This document shows positions 18,121-27,371 of a stretch of DNA of 64,000 bases, in pieces. The DNA lies in contig BMPS01000001.1 of NCBI GenBank assembly GCA_014647715.1, forward strand, positions 324 to 64,323, read 5' to 3'. The stretch's first letter is position 1; every line of letters starts with the position of its first letter. Below the pieces are notes generated by a model, which was given only the letters and a program-made list of their open reading frames with translations, was not told the DNA's origin and made no database searches. The stretch is from Streptomyces cinereus (lineage in GTDB: Bacteria > Pseudomonadota > Gammaproteobacteria > Pseudomonadales > Moraxellaceae). The position numbers and the translations under genes are program-made.

Positions 18121-19089
18121 TTATAATTCATCTTCCATAAAAAATTGCGGATCGACGGCATCCAAATCGCGCACATCAAGTTTGGTATATTGTTTTTTGC
18201 AGAAATTTGGATCCAATTTGCACATCGCACTTTGCAATTCATCAAGGCGTGCTTCAGACTGGCGAATGTGCTCAAGCATTTTGATAAAAGTCATTGCCAC
18301 AGGGTCTTGGGTGTTGGGGTCAATCCCATATTGATGAAAAACGCCCGCTTGCTCTAGCTTAATTTTATTGCAATCACCCTGATTGGTAGCGGAAGTATTA
18401 ATAGAGGTTTGTTCAACCGCTTTCATTCGCTCAGCATCGGTTGTTTTTTCGATGACGGTTTTTTCGATATAATCGTCAGCTGGGGTTACCCCATTATTTG
18501 CCAAGCTATCAAGCCCCATTTGCTCCGCTTTGGCTTTATCATGAATCAGACGCGCCGCGCCGCCTACCATGGTCGCACCTGCAGGCACTTCTTTGACAAC
18601 CACAGCATTGGAGCCGATTTTGGCATATTTACCCACGGTAAATCCGCCTAATACTTTGGCACCTGCACCGACAACCACGCCATCTTCCAGCGTGGGGTGG
18701 CGTTTGCCTTCACTTAATGATACCCCACCCAGCGTGACGCCATGATACAAGGTGACGTCATCACCGATTTCGGCGGTTTCACCAATGACCACGCCCATAC
18801 CATGGTCAATAAAAAATCGCCGCCCAATTTTTGCTGCAGGGTGAATTTCAATCCCGGTCAAAAATCGATTACCAAAGGATACAAACCGTGCCAAGCCTTT
18901 GTTATTGTGTTGCCACATACTGTGGGCAACGCGGTGAATCAATAGCGCATGAACGCCAGGATAAGTCAACAGCACTTCAAGCGTGTTACGTGCCGCAGGG
19001 TCACGGTCAAACACCGCTTGGATGTCCTCTTGTAATTCTGCTTTGATGGTCTGGGTTTTTTTGGATAAATTTTGGATGACGGACAACAT
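18121..19089 (-). CDS. cysE: Serine O-acetyltransferase with C-terminal extension
   Basis: First committed step of cysteine synthesis: transfers acetyl from acetyl-CoA to serine, feeding CysK. Residues 1-180 match the EpsC-type CysE. The helical N-terminus includes [19 protein letters not shown] and is followed by left-handed beta-helix hexapeptide repeats with the catalytic region [22 protein letters not shown] (about 82-103) and GVTLGG. The remaining 120 residues are unusual: an acidic, helical extension beyond the normal C-terminus with three cysteines. This could affect binding of CysK, which normally uses the CysE C-terminal tail. The gene is convergent with the protease gene. Confidence 0.93.
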   Translation of the reverse strand: MLSVIQNLSKKTQTIKAELQEDIQAVFDRDPAARNTLEVLLTYPGVHALLIHRVAHSMWQHNNKGLARFVSFGNRFLTGIEIHPAAKIGRRFFIDHGMGVVIGETAEIGDDVTLYHGVTLGGVSLSEGKRHPTLEDGVVVGAGAKVLGGFTVGKYAKIGSNAVVVKEVPAGATMVGGAARLIHDKAKAEQMGLDSLANNGVTPADDYIEKTVIEKTTDAERMKAVEQTSINTSATNQGDCNKIKLEQAGVFHQYGIDPNTQDPVAMTFIKMLEHIRQSEARLDELQSAMCKLDPNFCKKQYTKLDVRDLDAVDPQFFMEDEL

Positions 19090-19168
19090 ACTGACTACCG
19101 ATTTTATAAAAATTTTAAGTGATTATGATATCACGAACTCATTAATTGCTTGAAAATTTTAAACAAGC

Positions 19169-20005
19169 TTAGGATTTAAGTAATTTTGCGATGGTTGCTT
19201 GCAGTAACTGATATTCTTTGATATCAAGCTGCAATCTACTAAGAAGTCGATTAATACGCTGAGGCATCACTTTAGATTGGGCGGGATTGTAAATTTCTAA
19301 ATTCTCCAGCAATGCCAACAGCCTATTTTCTAGCTGTAAACGCTGCTCATTTGAGATAGGCGGCTCATCCCACTGCTGGCGAAAAGTCAAATCAATGGAT
19401 TTTTCAGCCGCTGTTTTTGCCGTCAATGCTAATTCGGCAGTTTCGTAAAAAACGCTGGCAATCACTTGAACCGCAGCCGCCACATTTAACACCCCATACT
19501 CAGCATTGGCAGGAATTTGAATATGGTAGTCGGCCAATTGCAGCTCTTCATTTGTTAAACCCCGATCTTCACGACCAAACACAATGGCAAGTTGCCAATT
19601 GCGATGCGTAGAATCTGTCATTACATTGCCAAGGTTTTGAAAGTTAGTGACCATCAATTCGGCCGCTTGTCGGGGCGATAATACGGGTCTTGGAATATGG
19701 CGTTGGCGACTACTGGTAGCAATCACCCAGTGGCAATCTTGCAGGGCTTGCTCCAGGGTGTCACAAATGGTCACAGCGTCTAAAATTGCTTTGGCACCTG
19801 CGGCATGGGCATAGGCATCTTCGTCAATCGGTAGTTTGGGCGCCACTACCGTGAGCTGCGTTAGACCCATGGTGTGCATGGCGCGGGCGGCAGAGCCGAT
19901 ATTGGCAGGCAAGGTGGTATTTACCATCACAATGCGAATACCGGCTAAAAATGCCACAAGGGTTGAGAAGGGTTGCGGAGAAGCGTTATTGTCAGTCGTT
20001 ACCAT
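19169..20005 (-). CDS. trmJ: tRNA (cytidine/uridine-2'-O-)-methyltransferase TrmJ
   Basis: SPOUT-family RNA methyltransferase that 2'-O-methylates position 32 of several tRNAs. Signature segments are the N-terminal NTTLPANIGSAARAMHTMGL (residues 29-48), FGREDRGLTNEEL near residue 127 and IPANAEYGVLNVAAAVQV near 153, the last two forming the trefoil-knot SAM site. The C-terminal helical tail fits TrmJ rather than TrmL. Length of 278 is a little longer than E. coli TrmJ. It lies between cysE and the Hpt gene on the same strand, 24 bp downstream of the latter. Confidence 0.9.
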   Translation of the reverse strand: MVTTDNNASPQPFSTLVAFLAGIRIVMVNTTLPANIGSAARAMHTMGLTQLTVVAPKLPIDEDAYAHAAGAKAILDAVTICDTLEQALQDCHWVIATSSRQRHIPRPVLSPRQAAELMVTNFQNLGNVMTDSTHRNWQLAIVFGREDRGLTNEELQLADYHIQIPANAEYGVLNVAAAVQVIASVFYETAELALTAKTAAEKSIDLTFRQQWDEPPISNEQRLQLENRLLALLENLEIYNPAQSKVMPQRINRLLSRLQLDIKEYQLLQATIAKLLKS

Positions 20006-20029
20006 GGGTTGTCAAATTTTAGCCAGTCG

Positions 20030-20374
20030 TTACGCAATAAGTGATTGTATTTGGTCATTCACTGCATGGCATTCCGCTTTGATTTCTTCAATCAATTGTT
20101 GGTGTTGGTGGATATGACCTGTGCGGCAGATTTCTTGCAGTTTATAACAAAGTTCGGTCAGCTCGGTAGCACCAAGGTTAGAGCTAGCGCCTTTTAAGCC
20201 GTGCGCTGCATTATACCCCAAACGGTTGTCTAAATTGGCATACGCTTTCTGCATTTCCGATAAACGTTGTAAGCTATCTTGCATATAAGTATGCATCAAA
20301 TCGACAAAATCTTCGTCAAGTAACGCTCTTAATTCTTCAAACTGTGGCAGGCTGATATGGGATGGCGGAGTCAT
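20030..20374 (-). CDS. Hpt (histidine phosphotransfer) domain protein
   Basis: A stand-alone phosphotransfer protein of about 114 residues. The phospho-acceptor histidine lies in AAHGLKGASSNLGA, the HPt consensus HxLKGxSxxLG. The four-helix bundle covers nearly the whole protein. ATG 20374 is chosen because an AGGAAA ribosome binding site stands eight bases upstream; an upstream ATG at 20413 would add 13 residues. It would relay phosphate between a hybrid sensor kinase and a response regulator; no partner lies in the window. It is followed by trmJ. Confidence 0.88.
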   Translation of the reverse strand: MTPPSHISLPQFEELRALLDEDFVDLMHTYMQDSLQRLSEMQKAYANLDNRLGYNAAHGLKGASSNLGATELTELCYKLQEICRTGHIHQHQQLIEEIKAECHAVNDQIQSLIA

Positions 20375-20546
20375 ATAAGTTTCCTGTTGATGGGACATTA
20401 AATAAAACATCATTGATTAAATTTGATTGGCTTATTTTAGCCCATATCTCATTGAATTTTATCAAAACTTTGATGAAAGTCAGTTTAAGGGATACAAACG
20501 TTTATCGCAGGGTGGTTTTATCGACCAAATTTACCAAAATCAGGCA

Positions 20547-23500
20547 CTAACTAAAATGTAAATGCAAATCTTCCTCATTGACCAAGCTTTTGAGTTTGCC
20601 AAAATTCTCTTCTGTCGGCACAATTTGCCAATGCGTTGGCATATTAAGGTGCGCAATCGCATAGTCGTTATACACACATAGGTTAATCGGTACCCCTAAT
20701 TGACCCGATGCATTGGCGCACTGACTGTCCACAAATTGGGCATTATCGGCAGGGTGATTCAACTGATGTGATAGATAGTGAATTGTTGAGTGATTGGCGG
20801 TCGCTAACAATTGCTGTATTTGTTCAAATAATGCCATATCATGACCTGCAATTTTGATGCTGATTTTTTTTAGCCAGCGTTTGCGCGCATCGGTTAAGGT
20901 CATTACCTCTTGTAGGCTGGCATAAAACGTGCCATCGCGTTCACGAATAGCGCCGTCGATGATAACCACGGTTTCCACTTTAAGCTTGTCTTTGACGCGG
21001 GCAAAGCGCTCGGCATAACAACTCACTTCGATACGACCTGTACCGTCATCGAGCGTAATCACTGAGCGATTACCAAAGTTTGCGACATCGAGTATCAAGC
21101 CTGCAAAAAATACGGTTTCGCCATAACTGGTTTCGTTCAAATCACCCAATGTCTTTGGCGTATAGCGTTTTAACTCATCGCGATAACTATCAATCGGGTG
21201 ACCGGTCAGATAAAGTCCTAGCGTATCTTTTTCACCTTTTAAGCGTTCAGCATCTGTCCAGACAGGCTCACGGGGCAATGGGGGCGGCGCAGTGACTTCT
21301 TGTATATCGCTAAATAAATCAATCATCCCTAGGCTGTCATTGCTACGCTGTTGCTCGGCTGCTTGTACCGCTTTTGGCAATTCGGCAAGTAACGCGCCAC
21401 GAATGTGATAAGCTTCATCGGCAGGCAAATCAGGTCGTAATTTTGGCGCAAAACTATCAAAACAGCCTGCTTTAACCAGTGCTTCAAGGGTGCGTTTATT
21501 AACTTTTCGCGTATCAACACGGCGGCAAAAATCATACAAATCGGTAAACTCACCGCCCGTCTTTCGCGCTTCCACGATAGACTCTACAGCACCTTCTCCG
21601 ACACCTTTGATACCGCCTAACCCATACACAATGGTCGTCGGGTTAATCGGCACAAATTCCCAATTGGAGTGGTTAACGCTGGGGTTTTCTACTTTTAAAC
21701 CAAAATTTTCGCGGCAATCATTGATAAAAAACACCACGCCATCGGTATTATTCATATCCGAGGTGATGACCGCCGCCATAAATTCGGCAGGGTAGTAGTG
21801 TTTTAAATAGGCAGTTTGATAGGCTAACACGCCGTATGCGGCTGAGTGTGATTTGTTAAACCCGTAGCCGGCAAATTTTTCCATCAAATCAAACACGCCG
21901 CCGGCAAGTTTATCATCGATGCCTTGACCAATCGCCCCTTCCACAAAAATACTGCGCTGTTTTGCCATTTCTTCGGGTTTTTTCTTACCCATCGCGCGGC
22001 GTAGCATATCGGCACCGCCTAGACTATAGCCTGCCATCGCTTGCGAGATTTGCATCACCTGTTCTTGATAGACAATCACCCCATAGGTATTTTCCAGTAT
22101 CGGCTCAAGTCGGTCATGGTCATAGATGACCTCTTCGCGGCCGTGTTTACGGTCAATGTACATATCGACCATTCCAGCATCTAGTGGACCTGGGCGGTAC
22201 AGCGCACACATGGCGATAACGTCTTCAATATTGGTCGGTTTAAGCTTGGCCAAATATTTTTTCATGCCGGTACTTTCAAGCTGGAACACAGCGGTGGTAT
22301 GGGCATCTTGTAGCAGGGAGTAGGTGGGCTTATCGTCTAAGGGTAAAGTCTCAAGATCAAGCGGTGGCTGTTGCTCTTTAGCGCGGCGCGCATTGATATT
22401 TTTAACCGCCGCATTAATTACCGTTAAATTGCGCAGCCCCAAAAAGTCAAATTTTACCAAGCCAACTGCTTCCACATCGTCTTTATCAAACTGACTGACG
22501 GGATGACCCTCTTCATCACAATAGATTGCGCTATAATCGGTGATTTTGGTCGGCGCGATAAGTACGCCCCCTGCATGTTTACCAACGCCCCGGGTAATCC
22601 CTTCGAGCCGTACCGCCATTTCCCAAATCTCATTGGCATCTTCATAATCCATATTGTCAGGATTGTTAAGCAAATCTTTGAGCTGCGGTTCGGCTTCAAC
22701 CGCTTCAGCCAGCGAAATACCTGGGGTTTTCGGGATAAGTTTGGAGATTTTATCAGCAAGACCGTACGATTTACCTTGAACGCGCGCGACATCACGCACC
22801 ACCGCTTTTGCCGCCATCGTACCAAAGGTGATGATTTGGGATACCGCTTCTCGTCCGTATTTTTGCGCCACATAATCAATGACACGGTCGCGCCCTTCGA
22901 TACAAAAGTCGACGTCAAAGTCTGGCATAGATACCCGCTCAGGGTTCAAAAACCGTTCAAACAGTAGGTCATATTCTAGCGGGTCTAAGTCAGTGATATT
23001 GAGCGAATACGCCACTAATGATCCCGCGCCTGAGCCACGACCAGGACCTACAGGCACATCATTGGCTTTTGACCAGCGGATAAAATCCATCACGATTAAG
23101 AAATAACCGGGGAAACCCATATTCAAAATCGTCGTGAGTTCAAACTCTAAACGCGCGTCATACGGCTTGCGTTTTTCGGTCCAGCTGTCGTCGCGTTTTT
23201 CGATGGGGTAGAGTTTTTCAAGGCGTTTTTCTAGACCTTCTTGGGCGGTGCGCCGGAAAAAGGTTTCAATGGTATCGCCTTCAGGAATGGGGAATTCGGG
23301 TAAATCGTGATGACCCATAGGAATAATGACGTTACAGCGTTTTGCCAAATCCAAGGTGTTGTCAATCACCGCTGGCATGTCACTAAACAGGGCAGTCATC
23401 TCATCTTGGGTTTTTAAATACTGCTCAGAGGAATAATCACGTGGGCGATTGGGATCGGCAAGCACTTGCGAATTGGCGATACACACCCGTGCTTCATGCG

Positions 23501-24107
23501 CTTCAAAATCATCTTCTGTTAAAAAACGCACGTCATTATGGGCAATGATAGGCACATCAAAGGCATTGGACATGCGAATGGCTTGCTCGATAAAACGGTC
23601 TTCGTTGGCGCGCTTGGTGCGTTTAATGGCAAAATAGACACGATCGGCAAATGTGGTTTGCCATTGTTGTAGTAGGTTATCGGCTTTTTCTGGGTGACCT
23701 GATAACATGGCTTGACCGACGTCTGATTTTTCGGTGAACAGCACAATCACGCCTTCACTGCGCTCAAAAATCCAGTCACGCTGAATAATCGGTTTGCCCA
23801 TTACTTGACCATCGACAAAGCCTTTTGACACGATATTGGTCAAGTTCTTGTAGCCGACTTGGTTGCTGGCAAGGAGCGTTACCGTCGTACTATCATTTTC
23901 AAGCCAGACTTCAGAGCCAATAATTGGCTTGATACCGGCATCCAAGCAAGCTTTATAGAATTTGACTGTGGCATACAGGTTTGATAAATCGCTAATGGCA
24001 AGCGCCAATTGGTTATCGGCTTTGGCAGCTTTGACCAACGCTTTGATGCGTACAATCGAGTCAGTGATAGAAAATTCGGTGTGAATACCAAAGTGTACAA
24101 ATGCCAT
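20547..24107 (-). CDS. dnaE: DNA polymerase III alpha subunit
   Basis: The replicative DNA polymerase catalytic subunit, 1186 residues (E. coli 1160). Order of domains: PHP domain (FVHFGIHTEFSITDSIVRIK at the start), polymerase core with the metal aspartates in PDFDVDFC near residue 395, the finger region with AAYGVLAYQTAYLKHY, a helix-hairpin-helix segment, and a C-terminal OB-fold (about 985-1060) and tau-binding region. In this PHP domain the usual first histidine pair is HxH-degenerate, as in other gammaproteobacterial DnaE. It is monocistronic by appearance. Start at 24107 agrees with the family N-terminus. Confidence 0.96.
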   Translation of the reverse strand: MAFVHFGIHTEFSITDSIVRIKALVKAAKADNQLALAISDLSNLYATVKFYKACLDAGIKPIIGSEVWLENDSTTVTLLASNQVGYKNLTNIVSKGFVDGQVMGKPIIQRDWIFERSEGVIVLFTEKSDVGQAMLSGHPEKADNLLQQWQTTFADRVYFAIKRTKRANEDRFIEQAIRMSNAFDVPIIAHNDVRFLTEDDFEAHEARVCIANSQVLADPNRPRDYSSEQYLKTQDEMTALFSDMPAVIDNTLDLAKRCNVIIPMGHHDLPEFPIPEGDTIETFFRRTAQEGLEKRLEKLYPIEKRDDSWTEKRKPYDARLEFELTTILNMGFPGYFLIVMDFIRWSKANDVPVGPGRGSGAGSLVAYSLNITDLDPLEYDLLFERFLNPERVSMPDFDVDFCIEGRDRVIDYVAQKYGREAVSQIITFGTMAAKAVVRDVARVQGKSYGLADKISKLIPKTPGISLAEAVEAEPQLKDLLNNPDNMDYEDANEIWEMAVRLEGITRGVGKHAGGVLIAPTKITDYSAIYCDEEGHPVSQFDKDDVEAVGLVKFDFLGLRNLTVINAAVKNINARRAKEQQPPLDLETLPLDDKPTYSLLQDAHTTAVFQLESTGMKKYLAKLKPTNIEDVIAMCALYRPGPLDAGMVDMYIDRKHGREEVIYDHDRLEPILENTYGVIVYQEQVMQISQAMAGYSLGGADMLRRAMGKKKPEEMAKQRSIFVEGAIGQGIDDKLAGGVFDLMEKFAGYGFNKSHSAAYGVLAYQTAYLKHYYPAEFMAAVITSDMNNTDGVVFFINDCRENFGLKVENPSVNHSNWEFVPINPTTIVYGLGGIKGVGEGAVESIVEARKTGGEFTDLYDFCRRVDTRKVNKRTLEALVKAGCFDSFAPKLRPDLPADEAYHIRGALLAELPKAVQAAEQQRSNDSLGMIDLFSDIQEVTAPPPLPREPVWTDAERLKGEKDTLGLYLTGHPIDSYRDELKRYTPKTLGDLNETSYGETVFFAGLILDVANFGNRSVITLDDGTGRIEVSCYAERFARVKDKLKVETVVIIDGAIRERDGTFYASLQEVMTLTDARKRWLKKISIKIAGHDMALFEQIQQLLATANHSTIHYLSHQLNHPADNAQFVDSQCANASGQLGVPINLCVYNDYAIAHLNMPTHWQIVPTEENFGKLKSLVNEEDLHLHFS

Positions 24108-24254
24108 GGATTGCCTTTATTGCGGTTTATCTTTAGCCCACTATTATACTATGAATTGCCAAACTGCGAACCTACAAAATCAGCAACAAAATGCCTAAAA
24201 ATATCAGCGGATGCTAAGCATTTACGATTTAATATGATAAAATAGCAGACCTTT

Positions 24255-24330
24255 ACGCCTATAGCTTAACTGGATAGAGCAGTTGCCTCCTAAGCGACCG
24301 ACGTGGGTTCAAGTCCCGCTGGGCGTACCA
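24255..24330 (+). tRNA. tRNA-Arg (anticodon CCU)
   Basis: A complete cloverleaf of 76 nt with encoded CCA. Acceptor acgccta pairs with tgggcgt, the anticodon stem gttgc/gcgac closes loop ctcctaa with anticodon CCT at 24289-24291, and the T arm has gttcaag. It reads AGG codons. The gene stands alone between dnaE and the phasin-like gene. This tRNA is a frequent integration site in other bacteria, but no integrase or duplicated tRNA end is seen here. Confidence 0.96.
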
Positions 24331-24357
24331 GTTTTTTTGACATAAAAACCTATAAAA

Positions 24358-24388
24358 ATAAAAAAACCCAATAAAAAATTATTGGGTG
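24358..24388 (-). terminator. Terminator of phasin-like gene
   Basis: acccaataa / ttattgggt stem with a four-base loop and a T run on the minus strand, 20 bp after the stop of the 24408-24809 gene. Confidence 0.8.
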
Positions 24389-24407
24389 TGGTTGAAAAAA
24401 GTAAAAC

Positions 24408-24809
24408 TTAGCTTAAACGTTTGGCATTAGCTGCCACGCGGCTATAAATAGGGTGCATCCCTTTTTCCAATACATGCAGCGCTTCTTGGTTGACAGCATA
24501 AAAGAAGTTTTCCAATGAAATCGGTTGACCCAAGCTTAATTTCATACAGTTTGAAAACATTAATTGCCCAATATTTTGCTGCGCAACGAGCGCTTGCCAA
24601 GCCATTTGCGTCCAAGATTCAAAAAATGCGATGGGTTTTTCAGTCACCATACGTTCCATTTCTTTCATCTCTTTGGCATTGTTGAGGGGGTTTTGTTTCG
24701 CTATCATATAGATGCGGCGCTGCATGACTTGTGGTACGCGAACTGAAAAATCTTCAGATTGCTGACACATTTTTTCAACTTTTTGGTTAATATGTTCGTA
24801 GGTAGCCAT
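24408..24809 (-). CDS. Probable phasin (polyhydroxyalkanoate granule protein)
   Basis: A 133-residue, all-helical soluble protein without signal peptide. The C-terminal MHPIYSRVAANAKRLS resembles the end of phasin-family proteins, whose members coat polyhydroxyalkanoate granules, and methionine- and glutamine-rich amphipathic helices fit that role. Poly-3-hydroxybutyrate storage is known for M. osloensis. No PHA synthesis gene is nearby, so the assignment rests on sequence flavour alone. It has its own terminator and, on the minus strand, a TATAAT box at 24871-24866. The ribosome binding site is GGAG (ttatggagtcc read in reverse) close to the ATG. Confidence 0.55.
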   Translation of the reverse strand: MATYEHINQKVEKMCQQSEDFSVRVPQVMQRRIYMIAKQNPLNNAKEMKEMERMVTEKPIAFFESWTQMAWQALVAQQNIGQLMFSNCMKLSLGQPISLENFFYAVNQEALHVLEKGMHPIYSRVAANAKRLS

Positions 24810-25122
24810 AAGGACTCCATTGATAACAACGGTAAAATACAGGATTGACAGTAAAGTGTAGTGCTATTATACACTGATTTAAATTAAGTTAATAATAGCA
24901 AACTCATTGGGCATACAATACTTACTTAACATTACGCAAATAATCAGATTTCATTTAATCAAACCATGGGTAATCGCCAACAATCATCTGTGTAATCAGG
25001 GTTTTAGTTAAGCTCATGAGCATGAAACTATTTTATCAAGTTAACAATCCGCCGCATCATTGGTAGTAAATTCATAAAATATTAACTGATAGCTTTATCA
25101 GTGTTCATTAAAAGGTATAAAA
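24810..25122. other. Intergenic region between phasin-like gene and pdxA
   Basis: A 313-bp divergent intergenic region. It holds a minus-strand TATAAT at 24866-24871 for the phasin-like gene, the palindrome gctcatgagc at 25012-25021 and a hairpin ctgata-gctt-tatcag at 25086-25101, 21 bp before the pdxA start. No ORF with coding character is seen. Confidence 0.5.
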
Positions 25123-26175
25123 ATGACCACGCGAAGTCTTCCCTTAGTAATTACCTCGGGCGAACCTGCGGGTATTGGCATGGATATCATATTGATGCTT
25201 GCCGACAAACAGCAATTAAATCTGCCCAATCGCGCTGTCATTGTGTTGGCAGATATCAACGCGCTACAACAAAGGTATAGTGAGCTCAAACAAAAAGGCG
25301 CTGTAAAAGACGGATTGATGATTCAACAATTAGCGATGCATGAGTTACATGATTTAAAAGATTTACCGAAAATTGCTCAACCATCAGCGCATGACACTAT
25401 TTTGGTGGTGGATGTGCCGACAGCACAACCTGTGGTAGCAGGGCAGCTAAATCCCCAGAACGCGCCGATGGTCATCGCACAGCTGCAACTGGCGCATAAG
25501 CTCGCCATCAGCAAACAAGTCGCTGCCATTGTCACCGCGCCACTGCAAAAATCGGTGATTATGACTGTGTTGCCAGATTTTATGGGACATACCGAATTTT
25601 TTATGCAGCAGTCGGGTCTGGATAAAGTGGTGATGATGCTCGCCAATAACCTGATGAAAGTGGCATTAGTCACCACCCATTTGCCGCTGCGAGCGGTCGC
25701 TGATGCGATTTCCCACGAAGAAGTAGCAAAAACCGTCGATATTGTCATCCATGATTGTCAGCAAAAATTTGGTCTCACTCACCCAAAAATATTGGTCTGT
25801 GGACTCAATCCTCATGCCGGGGAAAGCGGCTATCTAGGCAGAGAGGAAATTGACATCATCAATCCTGTGTTACAGCACTATCGCGATCAAGGTGTGGATA
25901 TTAGTTTGGCGATGCCAGCTGATACCTTGTTTACCCAAAAACATATCGCCACTGCCGATGCTATCATCGCCATGTATCACGATCAGGGACTGGCGCCGCT
26001 CAAATCACATGGGTTTGGCGAAACCGTGAATATCACTTTAGGGCTGCCTTATATTCGTACCTCAGTCGATCATGGCACGGCACTGGATTTGGCAGGGACA
26101 GGCAAAGCGAGTGCCGATAGCCTGTATCATGCGATTGGCTATGCCAATAATATGGCGACCGCGATTGCCCTCTAA
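25123..26175 (+). CDS. pdxA: 4-hydroxythreonine-4-phosphate dehydrogenase
   Basis: Vitamin B6 synthesis enzyme, oxidising 4-phosphohydroxy-L-threonine with NAD. The start ITSGEPAGIGMDI matches the family N-terminus. MGHTEFFMQQSG near 150 carries a metal-binding histidine, and later PHAGESGYLGREEIDII and YHDQGLAPLK contain the other ligands. The region QAAIVTAPLQKS-type substrate contact is also present (AIVTAPLQKSVI). 350 residues is slightly longer than the usual 330 because of an insertion near residues 60-105. Followed by a strong terminator. Confidence 0.95.
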   Translation: MTTRSLPLVITSGEPAGIGMDIILMLADKQQLNLPNRAVIVLADINALQQRYSELKQKGAVKDGLMIQQLAMHELHDLKDLPKIAQPSAHDTILVVDVPTAQPVVAGQLNPQNAPMVIAQLQLAHKLAISKQVAAIVTAPLQKSVIMTVLPDFMGHTEFFMQQSGLDKVVMMLANNLMKVALVTTHLPLRAVADAISHEEVAKTVDIVIHDCQQKFGLTHPKILVCGLNPHAGESGYLGREEIDIINPVLQHYRDQGVDISLAMPADTLFTQKHIATADAIIAMYHDQGLAPLKSHGFGETVNITLGLPYIRTSVDHGTALDLAGTGKASADSLYHAIGYANNMATAIAL

Positions 26176-26202
26176 TCATTCTCACCGATAATTACGCTGA
26201 CA

Positions 26203-26234
26203 AAAAAAGCCAATCGTCATGGATTGGCTTTTTT
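26203..26234 (+). terminator. Terminator after pdxA
   Basis: aaagccaatc and gattggcttt form a 10-bp stem followed by a T run, 28 bp past the pdxA stop. Its A-rich left flank may also let it end the convergent NlpD-like transcript. Confidence 0.88.
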
Positions 26235-26296
26235 ATTGCGATTATTTTAAATAAATGTTTAACTATTTTAATTAATTATTTTAACCACCTATTTAA

Positions 26297-27109
26297 TTAT
26301 TTTAAATAACTGGCAGGGTTCACTGGCGTACCACGATAACGGATTTGGAACTCTACAGCGGGTTGATTCAAATTATTGTCCGTTCCAACGGTACCGATGG
26401 TTTGACCTGCTTGCACCGTTTGGCGCTCCTGTACAGCAAAACTTCCCAAATGCGCATAGGCACTAATGTAGTCGCTGTTGTGCTGAATCAGTATCAATTT
26501 GCCATATTCTGGCAAATCACTACCGACATATAGCACCGTACCTGGCTGGCTGGCGACAACATTTGCGCCTGCTTGTCCGCCAAACCACATACCTAGCGTA
26601 CCTGTTTGCTGGTTAAACGGTCGCAATAGATTGCCAGTGGTAGGACGTAACCAACCTTGTGACAAGCTGCTGGTTGGCACGATGACTTGGTTTGGCATCG
26701 GTAACGGGGTTGATGAGTTATTGGCTTGTCTAGGTGGGTAATAAGTCGGGTTAGACGGGCGGGATGATTGGTTGACTGTCACCGGGCGAATGGTAGTTGG
26801 GCGATAAGAAGTAGGATTGCTTGATGAGGTTAGAATCAAGCGTTGCCCTGGATAAATAGTATAGTTGCTATCGAGCCCATTGAGCGCGCCAACCCGACGA
26901 TAATCCAATCCATAAGTGGTGGCGATTTTGCTTAACGTATCGCCGCTTTTGACAATATAATAGTTGGGCACACCCCGTACATATACAGGGCGCTTATCCA
27001 CGGTCGCGATCTTCTGTGAAGCACAAGCGGTCATCAACACCGCCGTACAGGCTATCGCGCTGAGTTTTACCAATTTGGGCGTGCAAATTGTTTTATAAGT
27101 GGCAAACAT
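26297..27109 (-). CDS. NlpD/EnvC-like lipoprotein, LysM plus degenerate LytM domain
   Basis: About 270 residues. Start ATG 27109 is chosen because AGGA lies nine bases upstream; the longer ORF adds nine residues. A lipoprotein signal ends at TAC in AVLMTACAS. A LysM domain follows (YYIVKSGDTLSKIATTYGLD), then a P/S/T/N linker and a C-terminal M23 (LytM) fold. The zinc-binding HxxxD is missing (GTLGMWFGGQAG) and the final HxH-type motif reads PAVEFQIRY, so it is probably not a peptidase. NlpD-type proteins with degenerate LytM domains instead activate the amidase AmiC at the division site. The position after pdxA is not informative. Confidence 0.85.
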   Translation of the reverse strand: MFATYKTICTPKLVKLSAIACTAVLMTACASQKIATVDKRPVYVRGVPNYYIVKSGDTLSKIATTYGLDYRRVGALNGLDSNYTIYPGQRLILTSSSNPTSYRPTTIRPVTVNQSSRPSNPTYYPPRQANNSSTPLPMPNQVIVPTSSLSQGWLRPTTGNLLRPFNQQTGTLGMWFGGQAGANVVASQPGTVLYVGSDLPEYGKLILIQHNSDYISAYAHLGSFAVQERQTVQAGQTIGTVGTDNNLNQPAVEFQIRYRGTPVNPASYLK

Positions 27110-27371
27110 AACAGTCATTCCTAGCAAGTGATACAAAAAAAATTACAACAAGTCAGGGTATAGTAACTAACTTTTAACCACTTACAAAGTAACTGGCGTT
27201 AACAACAACGTTTCTTTGCCAAACGATAACAAATAGCAACATTTTGGACTCAAATGAAAAAATGGCGCAAAAATCCTTATTTATCCATTGTTTGCCATCC
27301 ATCTGTTGCCTAGCATTGCTAGCTATTTGTGCTAACTATCTAACGGAGTGATTAAATAGGGCGATAGGGTG

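Noticed and set aside
24255-24330. tRNA-Arg(CCU) as an attachment site of an integrated element
   Set aside because: No integrase, no repeated 3' tRNA segment and only ordinary genes on both sides.
25086-25101. Riboswitch upstream of pdxA
   Set aside because: Only one short hairpin is present; there is no conserved aptamer pattern I can recognise.
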